Origin: JAPOQD01 sp964620555
GTDB taxonomy: Bacteria > Pseudomonadota > Gammaproteobacteria > Pseudomonadales > Halieaceae
Reading direction: 5' to 3'
Assembly: GCA_964620555.1 (NCBI GenBank)
Contig: CAZUGZ010000055.1
Span: 1-9,994 of the forward strand
Length of the DNA: 9,994 bases
Of this stretch, positions 1 through 9,994 are shown piece after piece (position 1 is the stretch's first letter; each line of letters opens with the position of its first letter). The position numbers were made by a program, and so were the translations under genes. The notes below the pieces were generated by a model, which was not told the DNA's origin, ran no database searches, and saw only the letters and a program-made list of their open reading frames with translations.

Positions 1-65
<65 letters not shown>

Positions 66-177
66 CCATCGGCGGAGCACGGCTTGTCGGAGCGGGTACC
101 AGCAAAGGGTACCGTCAAAAGTGGAGAACGTAGGTAAAAACGCAGCCTGAGCAAGGCTGCCTGTGGAGATTGTCAAC
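66..177 (+). promoter_or_regulatory. tRNA-Thr to tuf spacer: two stem-loops and the tuf ribosome binding site
   Basis: This 112-nt spacer holds no gene. Seen: inverted repeat GGTACC (95-100) and GGTACC (108-113) with a 7-nt loop; a second stem GCAGCC (142-147) with GGCTGC (155-160), loop TGAGCAA; then GGAG at 165-168, 9 nt before the tuf ATG. No convincing -35/-10 pair was found, so tuf is probably read from a promoter upstream of the tRNA cluster, as for E. coli tufB. The stem-loops could protect the 5' end of the tuf mRNA after tRNA 3' processing; this is inference. Neither stem is followed by a T-run, so they do not look like terminators. Confidence 0.45.
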
Positions 178-1401
178 ATGGCAAAAGAGCAATTTGAACG
201 CAATAAACCGCATGTGAACGTGGGCACCATCGGTCACGTGGACCATGGCAAGACCACCCTGACCGCGGCACTGACCCGGGTCTGTTCCGAGGTCTGGGGC
301 GGCGAGATGGTGGATTTCGACGGTATCGACAACGCTCCGGAAGAAAAGGAGCGCGGCATTACCATCGCCACTTCCCACGTGGAATACGAATCTCCCGAGC
401 GGCACTACGCGCATGTCGACTGTCCGGGTCACGCAGACTACGTCAAGAACATGATTACCGGAGCGGCGCAGATGGACGGCGCCATCCTGGTCTGCGGCGC
501 CACCGACGGGCCCATGCCACAGACCCGCGAACACATTCTGCTGTCGCGGCAGGTGGGGGTTCCCTACATCGTGGTCTACCTGAACAAGGCGGACCTGTTG
601 GCGGACGACTGCGGCGGTGCGGGTTCCGAGGAATACGAAGAAATGCGGGAACTGGTGGAAATGGAACTGCGCGAGTTGCTGGACCAGTACGAGTTCCCGG
701 GCGACGACACGCCCATCATCTGCGGTTCGGCACTGATGGCGCTGGAAGGCAAGGATGACGACGAACTGGGCACCAGTTCGGTCAGGAAGCTGGTGGAGGT
801 GCTGGACAACTATATCCCGCTGCCGGAGCGCTCCATCGATCAGCCGTTCCTGATGCCGGTGGAGGACGTATTCTCGATTTCCGGCCGCGGTACCGTGGTT
901 ACCGGGCGGGTCGAGCGCGGGGTAGTCAAGGTTGGAGAAACGATAGAGATCATCGGCATCAAACCGACGCAGACCACCACCTGCACCGGGGTGGAGATGT
1001 TCCGCAAACTGCTGGATGAAGGTCGCGCCGGGGAAAATGTCGGGGTGCTGCTGCGCGGCATCAAGCGCGAGGAGGTCGATCGTGGCCAGGTACTGGCGGT
1101 GCCCGGCTCGGTGACCCCCCACACCCGCTTTGAGGCGGAGGTCTACATCCTGTCGAAGGAAGAGGGAGGGCGTCACACCCCCTTCTTTAAAGGCTACCGC
1201 CCGCAGTTCTACTTCCGTACCACCGACGTGACCGGTGCCGTGGTGTTGCCGGACGCGGTGGAGATGGTGATGCCGGGTGACAACGTCAAGATGGAAGTAA
1301 CGCTGATTGCCCCGATCGCCATGGAAGAAGGTTTGCGCTTCGCCATTCGCGAGGGCGGCCGCACGGTGGGTGCCGGGGTGGTGGCCAAGATTTTCGAGTA
1401 G
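178..1401 (+). CDS. tuf: Elongation factor Tu, with an insertion after NKxD
   Basis: GTPase that brings aminoacyl-tRNA to the ribosomal A site in the cytoplasm. The protein is 407 aa, against 394 in E. coli and about 397 in Pseudomonas. Seen: P-loop GHVDHGKT (19-26), switch I region ending in GITIATSHVEY (60-70), DCPGH (81-85, with catalytic His85), NKAD (136-139), SAL (184-186), then domains II and III (from about 212) with intact motifs such as GRGTVVTGRVERG and REGGRTVGAGVV. The ATG at 178 is chosen because MAKEQFERNKPHVN matches the family N-terminus and GGAG lies 9 nt upstream; an in-frame GTG at 163 would add five unrelated residues. Oddities: about ten extra, mostly Gly/acidic residues after NKAD (roughly 141-153, nt 598-636), at the start of helix D. 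A further three residues relative to E. coli, near 191-201, are shared with Pseudomonas. By position this is the tufB-type copy; a second tuf near rpsG/fusA is common in the class. Confidence 0.98.
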   Translation: MAKEQFERNKPHVNVGTIGHVDHGKTTLTAALTRVCSEVWGGEMVDFDGIDNAPEEKERGITIATSHVEYESPERHYAHVDCPGHADYVKNMITGAAQMDGAILVCGATDGPMPQTREHILLSRQVGVPYIVVYLNKADLLADDCGGAGSEEYEEMRELVEMELRELLDQYEFPGDDTPIICGSALMALEGKDDDELGTSSVRKLVEVLDNYIPLPERSIDQPFLMPVEDVFSISGRGTVVTGRVERGVVKVGETIEIIGIKPTQTTTCTGVEMFRKLLDEGRAGENVGVLLRGIKREEVDRGQVLAVPGSVTPHTRFEAEVYILSKEEGGRHTPFFKGYRPQFYFRTTDVTGAVVLPDAVEMVMPGDNVKMEVTLIAPIAMEEGLRFAIREGGRTVGAGVVAKIFE

Positions 1402-1436
1402 GCAGCCCTGCGATCGCCGGTTCGCGGCAACGAAAT

Positions 1437-1512
<76 letters not shown>

Positions 1513-1569
1513 CTGATTACCGGGCTGGGACCGCCGGTCGCGGCGCCAGCACCGGAATGGACAGCGGGA

Positions 1570-1938
1570 ATGAGTGATACCAAGGTAGAAGCCGCCGGCC
1601 GTCTCGACCATTTTCGATGGCTGTTGGTCGCGCTGCTGATCGCGGGAGGAGTCTACGCCAACAGCTATTTTGGCGATGAGCCCCTGCTGTACCGGGTGGT
1701 GGGGCTGGTGGCCCTGGCTTTGGTGGCGGGTTTCGTCGCCTCGCGGACTGCCCGCGGCGCCGCGTTCTGGACGCTGGTGCGCGAGTCGCGAACCGAAATT
1801 CGCAAGGTGGTCTGGCCGACCCGGCAGGAGGCGGTACAGACCACTTTGATCGTGGTGGCCTTCGTCATCCTGGTGGCTTTGATTCTCTGGGGCCTGGATG
1901 GCCTGTTCGCCTGGCTGGCCTCACTGGTAATAGGGTAA
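1570..1938 (+). CDS. secE: Preprotein translocase subunit SecE
   Basis: Essential small subunit of the SecYEG channel in the inner membrane, which clamps SecY during protein export. The protein is 122 aa (E. coli 127). Seen: three hydrophobic segments at about 16-33, 40-58 and 91-119, and before the last one the conserved cytoplasmic amphipathic region with the core KVVWPT (79-84), the family hallmark. Having three membrane segments rather than one is the usual gammaproteobacterial form. The ATG at 1570 is chosen because MSDTK fits the family; the frame stays open back into tRNA-Trp, so upstream starts are not credible. The Shine-Dalgarno is weak (GGA near 1559-1561). The TAA stop shares its last base with the nusG ATG, implying coupled translation. 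Confidence 0.96.
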   Translation: MSDTKVEAAGRLDHFRWLLVALLIAGGVYANSYFGDEPLLYRVVGLVALALVAGFVASRTARGAAFWTLVRESRTEIRKVVWPTRQEAVQTTLIVVAFVILVALILWGLDGLFAWLASLVIG

Positions 1939-2489
1939 TGGAAGAAGCGGTCGCAAGTTCGAAGCTCTGGTATGTGGTGCATGCCTATTCCGGTTACGAA
2001 AAGAAGGTAGCCAATGCCCTGCACGAGCGCATCGAGTTGCACGGAATGAACGATCGCTTCGGGCAGGTGCTGGTGCCCACCGAAGTGGTGGTGGAAATGC
2101 GCGGCGGGCAGAAGCGTCGCAGTGAGCGCAAGTTTTTTCCGGGCTATGTGCTGGTGCAGATGGACCTGAGTGACGATACCTGGCACCTGGTGAAGAACAC
2201 CCCGTGGGTCATGGGCTTCATTGGCAGCAAGTCGGACCGGCCGACGCCGATTTCCGACGCCGAGGCCAACGCGATTTTACAGCGGGTCGAGGAGGGGCTG
2301 GACAAGCCTCGGCCCAAGACCCTGTTCGAACCCGGCGAGATGGTGCGGGTGGTCGATGGACCGTTCAACGACTTCAACGGGGTGGTGGAAGAAGTGAATT
2401 ACGAAAAGAGTCGGCTGCGGGTTTCGGTGCTCATATTCGGGCGCCCGACCCCGGTGGAACTGGATTTCGGTCAGGTCGAAAAGGCCTAG
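1938..2489 (+). CDS. nusG: Transcription termination/antitermination factor NusG
   Basis: Binds the RNA polymerase clamp, increases elongation processivity, and bridges polymerase to Rho or to ribosomal protein S10. The protein is 183 aa (E. coli 181). Seen: an N-terminal NGN domain from about residue 9 (KLWYVVHAYSGYEKK) with the conserved FFPGYVLVQM stretch, a linker at about 115-130, and a C-terminal KOW domain starting GEMVRVVDGPF and ending FGRPTPVELDFGQVEKA. Phe167 in IFGR corresponds to E. coli Phe165, in the region that contacts S10 and Rho. The ATG at 1938 overlaps the secE stop by one base (TAATG); no strong Shine-Dalgarno is visible apart from AGGG only 2 nt away, so translation probably depends on ribosomes finishing secE. 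The pair secE-nusG ahead of rplK is the standard bacterial order. Confidence 0.98.
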   Translation: MEEAVASSKLWYVVHAYSGYEKKVANALHERIELHGMNDRFGQVLVPTEVVVEMRGGQKRRSERKFFPGYVLVQMDLSDDTWHLVKNTPWVMGFIGSKSDRPTPISDAEANAILQRVEEGLDKPRPKTLFEPGEMVRVVDGPFNDFNGVVEEVNYEKSRLRVSVLIFGRPTPVELDFGQVEKA

Positions 2490-2560
2490 GCAACAAACTG
2501 GAACGGGGAGCCCGAAGCTCGAATTGAGCAGTACGGCGCTGGTACCCGGGAGAAGCGGCA
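2490..2560 (+). promoter_or_regulatory. rplK leader: candidate L1 operator region and ribosome binding site
   Basis: The 71-nt spacer ends in GGGAGA (2548-2553), a good Shine-Dalgarno 7 nt before rplK. Seen: three short elements GAGC (2508-2511), GCTC (2517-2520) and GAGC (2526-2529), so the middle one can pair with either neighbour, giving two mutually exclusive 4-bp hairpins. In E. coli, ribosomal protein L1 represses rplK-rplA by binding this leader RNA. The location fits such an operator, but I could not match the L1 consensus with certainty, and the stems are short. No clear promoter was found. Confidence 0.25.
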
Positions 2561-2995
2561 ATGGCCCAGAAAATACAAGCTTTGGTAAAGCTGCAGGTTC
2601 CGGCCGGGCAGGCCAAACCCAGCCCGCCGGTGGGTCCGGCACTGGGCCAGCACGGCGTGGATATCATGGCCTTTTGCAAGGCCTTCAACGCCGATACACA
2701 GAACATGGAACCGGGCCTGCCGGTACCGGTGGTGATCACCGTGTACGCCGACCGCAGTTTCACCTATATCAGGAAAACCCCGCCGGCATCGGTATTACTG
2801 CGCAAGGCCGCCGGCATCGAGAAGGGTTCCGGCACCCCGAACACCAGCAAGGTGGGGAGCGTCAGCCGCGCGCAACTGGAAGACATCGCCACCCTCAAGT
2901 GGCCCGACCTGACCGCGGCGGACATGGATGCGGCGGTGCGTACCCTCGCCGGCAGCGCCCGTTCCGCGGGCATCGAGACCGAGGGTGTGAACTGA
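2561..2995 (+). CDS. rplK: 50S ribosomal protein L11
   Basis: Binds helices 43/44 of 23S rRNA at the GTPase-associated centre, at the foot of the stalk, where it contacts elongation factors and RelA. The protein is 144 aa (E. coli 142). Seen: the N-terminal domain with the proline-rich element SPPVGPALGQHGV (21-33), the binding area for thiostrepton-type antibiotics, then a hinge near residue 73 (KTPPAS), and the C-terminal rRNA-binding domain (about 75-144) with GSGTPNTSKVG. The start is fixed by MAQKIQALVKLQVPAG matching the family and by GGGAGA 7 nt upstream. The TGA stop overlaps the rplA ATG (TGATG), so the two proteins are probably made in equal amounts by coupled translation. Confidence 0.98.
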   Translation: MAQKIQALVKLQVPAGQAKPSPPVGPALGQHGVDIMAFCKAFNADTQNMEPGLPVPVVITVYADRSFTYIRKTPPASVLLRKAAGIEKGSGTPNTSKVGSVSRAQLEDIATLKWPDLTAADMDAAVRTLAGSARSAGIETEGVN

Positions 2996-3690
2996 TGGCG
3001 AAACTCTCCAAGCGGGTGCGCGCCTACCGGGAAAAGATCGTTCCGGGCCAGCGCTACGCCCTGGACGAAGCACTGCAACTGTTGCGCGAGTTCGCCAGCA
3101 CCCGCTTCAATGAAACCGTGGAAGTTGCGGTCAACCTGGGGGTGGACGCCAAAAAGTCCGATCAGGGGGTTCGCGGCGCCGCCAGCCTGCCCCACGGCAC
3201 CGGCAGTGCAATTCGGGTGGCCGTGTTCAGCGCCGGAGAGCGCGCCGACCAGGCCCGGGAGGCCGGAGCGGACGAGGTGGGCATGGAAGACCTGGCGGAC
3301 CGGATCAAGGCCGGAGAGATGGATTTTGACGTGGTGATCGCCTCCCCGGACGCGATGCGGGTGGTGGGGCAACTGGGACCGGTGCTGGGGCCGCGCGGCC
3401 TGATGCCCAACCCCAAGACGGGCACCGTCACCGAGGATGTGGAAGCCGCGGTCAAAAACGCCAAAGCCGGCCAACTGCGTTACCGCAGCGACCGCAACGG
3501 CATCGTCCACGGGGCGATTGGCAAGATAGATTTCGAACTCGAGGCCATCAAGGAAAATCTTGAGGCGGTGCTGAATGACCTGAAGAGGGCCAAACCGTCT
3601 GCTGCCAAGGGTGTTTACATGAAAAAAGTGACCCTGAGCACCACCATGGGTCCGGGGCTGACCATAGATCAGTCCACATTGGAAATTTGA
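2995..3690 (+). CDS. rplA: 50S ribosomal protein L1
   Basis: Forms the mobile L1 stalk that guides E-site tRNA out of the ribosome, and in E. coli represses translation of its own rplK-rplA mRNA. The protein is 231 aa (E. coli 234). Seen: the two-domain L1 fold with N-terminal MAKLSKRVRAYREK, the RGAASLPHGTG element (60-70), the family signature QLGPVLGPRGLMPNPKTGTV (126-145) in domain II, and RSDRNGIVHGAIGK returning to domain I. The ATG at 2995 overlaps the rplK stop by one base; GAGGG at 2981-2985 lies 9 nt upstream as its ribosome binding site. The reading frame stays open for about 470 bases upstream through rplK, but that extension has no family similarity and is a GC-rich artefact. Confidence 0.98.
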   Translation: MAKLSKRVRAYREKIVPGQRYALDEALQLLREFASTRFNETVEVAVNLGVDAKKSDQGVRGAASLPHGTGSAIRVAVFSAGERADQAREAGADEVGMEDLADRIKAGEMDFDVVIASPDAMRVVGQLGPVLGPRGLMPNPKTGTVTEDVEAAVKNAKAGQLRYRSDRNGIVHGAIGKIDFELEAIKENLEAVLNDLKRAKPSAAKGVYMKKVTLSTTMGPGLTIDQSTLEI

Positions 3691-3752
3691 GCGGCTCCCT
3701 GTCCCGGGGCAGGCCCGTTCAACCTAACCGAACCAGTCCAGGAGTAATGGCG
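3691..3752 (+). promoter_or_regulatory. rplA-rplJ spacer with one stem-loop
   Basis: Only 62 nt separate rplA from the chosen rplJ start. Seen: stem CCTGTC (3698-3703) with GGCAGG (3708-3713), one G-U pair and tetraloop CCGG. In E. coli the region before rplJ is much longer and holds a promoter and a structured leader bound by the L10-L12 complex for autoregulation. Here no promoter can be made out, and a full E. coli-type leader would have to reach back into rplA. The small hairpin may be a remnant or a part of such an operator; this is a guess. Confidence 0.35.
3740..3744 (+). promoter_or_regulatory. Shine-Dalgarno AGGAG that decides the rplJ start
   Basis: AGGAG sits 8 nt before GTG 3753 but only 2 nt before ATG 3747. 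Spacing of 5-9 nt is normal, so the GTG is the better start, and it gives the family N-terminus MAIKLE. Confidence 0.7.
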
Positions 3753-4286
3753 GTGGCAATCAAACTGGAAGGCAAACGGGAGATCGTTGCCGAAGTCAAC
3801 GAAACTGCCGACCGTGCCGTGTCCCTGGTGGTAGCCGATTCCCGCGGCTGCACCGTGGACGAGATGACGGCGCTGCGCAAGGATGCCCGTGACCAGCAGG
3901 TAGTGCTGCGCGTGGTGCGCAATACGCTGGCCCGGCGGGCGTTCGAGGGTACCCAGTACGAATGTGTCAACGAGGCACTTGCGGGGCCATCGCTGTTCGG
4001 ATTTTCCATGGAAAATCCGGGAGCCGCGGCCCGTCTGTTCAGCCAGTTCGCCGAGACCAACGAGGAGTTCGAGGTCAAGATGCTGGCGATCGGCGGCAGG
4101 TTGATGGGCGCTGAGCAACTGGACGCTCTGGCGAAGTTACCGAACCGCGAGGAAGCGTTGTCCCAATTGATGAGTGTCCTGCAGGCGCCGGCCGCCAGGC
4201 TGGTGCGCACCCTGGGTGACGTGCCGGCCAGGCTGGTGCGTACCCTCGCTGCAGTGCGCGATCAAAAACAGGCAGGGGCCGCCTGA
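3753..4286 (+). CDS. rplJ: 50S ribosomal protein L10, with a duplicated L12-binding segment
   Basis: Base of the ribosomal stalk: the N-terminal domain binds 23S rRNA and the long C-terminal helix holds L12 dimers, which recruit translational GTPases. The protein is 177 aa from GTG 3753 (E. coli 165, Pseudomonas about 166). Seen: MAIKLEGKREIVAEV (1-15), VVADSRG (26-32), the rRNA-binding core VLRVVRNTLARRA (51-63), GPSLFGFS (78-85), NPGAAARLF (88-96), then the C-terminal helix from about 130. The start is GTG and not ATG 3747 because of Shine-Dalgarno spacing and family alignment; the ATG would add only two residues. Oddity: residues 147-157 and 158-168 are tandem copies of an 11-residue unit (core ARLVRTL), exactly the length by which the protein exceeds the Pseudomonas one. 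Known: in Thermotoga a longer L10 helix binds three L12 dimers instead of two. A third binding site here is therefore inferred. Confidence 0.97.
   Translation: MAIKLEGKREIVAEVNETADRAVSLVVADSRGCTVDEMTALRKDARDQQVVLRVVRNTLARRAFEGTQYECVNEALAGPSLFGFSMENPGAAARLFSQFAETNEEFEVKMLAIGGRLMGAEQLDALAKLPNREEALSQLMSVLQAPAARLVRTLGDVPARLVRTLAAVRDQKQAGAA
4191..4256 (+). repeat. 33-bp in-frame tandem duplication in the 3' end of rplJ
   Basis: Unit 1 (4191-4223) and unit 2 (4224-4256) are directly adjacent. Over their first 24 bases I count 20 identical positions, including an uninterrupted 14-base match (GCCAGGCTGGTGCG) at 4194-4207 and 4227-4240. The encoded units AARLVRTLGDV and PARLVRTLAAV share 8 of 11 residues. 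The retained DNA similarity, including the AGG arginine codon in both, suggests a fairly recent duplication and not convergent evolution of two helix segments. Unit 2 is the ancestral-looking one, since LVRTLAAVRD is the normal gammaproteobacterial L10 ending. Confidence 0.85.
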
Positions 4287-4305
4287 CTTCAGCGGCAGCC
4301 CCTGC
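4272..4305 (+). promoter_or_regulatory. Strong stem-loop spanning the rplJ stop codon
   Basis: GCAGGGGC (4272-4279) and GCCCCTGC (4298-4305) form a perfect 8-bp GC-rich stem with an 18-nt loop containing the rplJ TGA (4284-4286); CTG/CAG can add three inner pairs. The 3' arm ends 12 nt before the rplL Shine-Dalgarno AGGAG (4318-4322). There is no T-run, so this is not an intrinsic terminator. It could slow ribosomes at the rplJ end, mark a processing or stability point, or help set the several-fold excess of L12 over L10. These roles are inferred. Confidence 0.5.
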
Positions 4306-4331
4306 AAATTCAGCTACAGGAGTAAACAGAG

Positions 4332-4715
4332 ATGGCTTTGTCAAAAGACGATATTTTGGAAGCGGTTGCCGCCATGAGCGTAATGGAGGTGGTGGAACTG
4401 ACCGAGGCGATGGAACAGAAGTTTGGTGTCTCCGCCGCCGTTGCGGTCGCCGCCGCGCCGGCCGCCGCCAGCGGCGATGCGGGCGCGGGCGCCGAGGCCG
4501 AGCAGACCAGCTTCAACGTCCTGCTCAACGAGATCGGCGACAAGAAAGTCAACGTCATCAAGGTGGTGCGGGCGATCACCGGGCTCAGCCTGAAAGAGGC
4601 CAAGGGCCTGGTGGACGGGGTCCCTTCCCCGATCAAGGAAGGGGTCGAAAAGGAAGAGGCGGAAGAGATGGTGAGACAACTGCAGGAAGCCGGCGCGGTG
4701 GCGGAACTCAAGTAG
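4332..4715 (+). CDS. rplL: 50S ribosomal protein L7/L12
   Basis: Multi-copy stalk protein that recruits EF-Tu, EF-G, IF2 and RF3 and stimulates their GTPase activity. The protein is 127 aa (E. coli 121). Seen: N-terminal dimerisation and L10-binding domain (about 1-33, with EAVAAMSVMEVVELTEAME), a flexible Ala/Gly-rich hinge (about 34-58), and the globular C-terminal domain (about 59-127) with the factor-binding segment KVNVIKVVRAITGLSLKEAK (72-91), including the conserved Lys77 and Arg80. The hinge region between GVSA and the CTD is about six residues longer than in E. coli and rich in Ala, Gly and Glu. AGGAG at 4318-4322 lies 9 nt upstream, a strong ribosome binding site as expected for a protein made in excess over L10. 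Confidence 0.98.
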   Translation: MALSKDDILEAVAAMSVMEVVELTEAMEQKFGVSAAVAVAAAPAAASGDAGAGAEAEQTSFNVLLNEIGDKKVNVIKVVRAITGLSLKEAKGLVDGVPSPIKEGVEKEEAEEMVRQLQEAGAVAELK

Positions 4716-4720
4716 GTTCA

Positions 4721-4738
4721 CCGGCCGGGACTGGCCGG
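4721..4738 (+). promoter_or_regulatory. GC stem-loop in the short rplL-rpoB spacer
   Basis: CCGGCC (4721-4726) pairs perfectly with GGCCGG (4733-4738) around loop GGGACT, starting 6 nt after the rplL stop. The whole rplL-rpoB spacer is 69 nt, whereas in E. coli it is over 300 nt and holds a partial terminator and an RNase III site that lower rpoB output relative to the ribosomal genes. No T-run follows, so full termination here is unlikely; a pause, partial Rho-linked attenuation or mRNA processing is possible. The rpoB Shine-Dalgarno is GGGGAG at 4774-4779. Confidence 0.4.
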
Positions 4739-4784
4739 ACCGCAGCAACCCTGCAATCTGCATCGCACTCGACGGGGAGTACCC

Positions 4785-8855
<4,071 letters not shown>

Positions 8856-8873
8856 ACCATGAATGCGGACGCA

Positions 8874-8898
8874 TCGGGACGGCGGCTGTCGTCCCCGA
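8874..8898 (+). promoter_or_regulatory. Stem-loop in the rpoB-rpoC spacer
   Basis: TCGGGACG (8874-8881) pairs with CGTCCCCGA (8890-8898), giving 8 bp with one bulged C and an 8-nt loop GCGGCTGT. It lies mid-way in the 70-nt spacer, 15 nt before the rpoC Shine-Dalgarno. No T-run follows. The role is unknown: possible mRNA stabiliser or translational control element between the two polymerase genes. Confidence 0.4.
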
Positions 8899-8913
8899 CC
8901 AACCAGAACCCGT

Positions 8914-8919
8914 GGAGGA
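8914..8919 (+). promoter_or_regulatory. Shine-Dalgarno GGAGGA that decides the rpoC TTG start
   Basis: GGAGGA lies 6 nt before TTG 8926, a near-ideal position and the strongest ribosome binding site in the window. It supports TTG over the in-frame ATG at 8863, which has no good site upstream. Confidence 0.8.
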
Positions 8920-8925
8920 ATCACC

Positions 8926-9994
<1,069 letters not shown>

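Noticed and set aside
163..177. GTG start five codons upstream of the tuf ATG
   Set aside because: It overlaps the Shine-Dalgarno GGAG (165-168), and EF-Tu begins MAKEQF or similar in nearly all bacteria.
2524..2994. Upstream extension of the rplA frame through rplK, as if a fusion protein
   Set aside because: The translation is Gly/Arg-rich and unlike any L1; rplK occupies the other frame with full conservation, and rplA has a family-matching ATG at 2995.
4721..4738. Intrinsic terminator after rplL
   Set aside because: The stem is GC-rich but no run of T follows, and rpoB with a good ribosome binding site starts 46 nt later.

Overview
This window is the translation and transcription core locus of a GC-rich gammaproteobacterium. 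Every gene reads on the + strand, in the order tRNA-Thr(GGU) (5' end cut off) - tuf - tRNA-Trp(CCA) - secE - nusG - rplK - rplA - rplJ - rplL - rpoB - rpoC (3' end cut off). The proteins resemble those of E. coli and Pseudomonas throughout. A tRNA-Trp between tuf and secE is the Pseudomonas-type arrangement; in E. coli trpT lies elsewhere. The sequence alone does not allow a genus call. A deep-branching or sulfur-oxidising/halophilic type gammaproteobacterium would fit the GC-rich codon use and acidic proteins, but that is only a guess.

Layout: 1-65 is the end of tRNA-Thr; 66-177 is a short leader with two stem-loops; 178-1401 is EF-Tu; 1437-1512 is tRNA-Trp; 1570-2489 is secE and nusG, which overlap by one base; 2561-3690 is rplK and rplA, also overlapping by one base; 3753-4715 is rplJ and rplL, the ribosomal stalk base and stalk proteins; 4785-8855 is rpoB; 8926-9994 is the first 356 codons of rpoC, starting at TTG. 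All spacers are under 115 bp and none carries a stem followed by a T-run, so the genes may be read as one or a few long transcripts. Several spacers hold compact GC-rich stem-loops that may tune translation or mRNA processing.

The genes work together: EF-Tu delivers aminoacyl-tRNA to the ribosome through the L10/L12 stalk (rplJ, rplL); L11 and L1 (rplK, rplA) form the GTPase-centre base and the L1 stalk; NusG links RNA polymerase (rpoB, rpoC) to the ribosome or to Rho; SecE is part of the membrane export channel.

No undescribed system is visible, but there is one noteworthy set of variations. L10 carries a tandem duplication of an 11-residue unit in its C-terminal helix, the segment that binds L12 dimers. 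This suggests a stalk with three L12 dimers instead of the two usual in Gammaproteobacteria. In the same window, L12 has a hinge about six residues longer than E. coli's, and EF-Tu has an insertion of about ten residues after the NKxD motif, next to helix D, a helix that contacts L12 and EF-Ts. These may be linked changes, but that link is inference.
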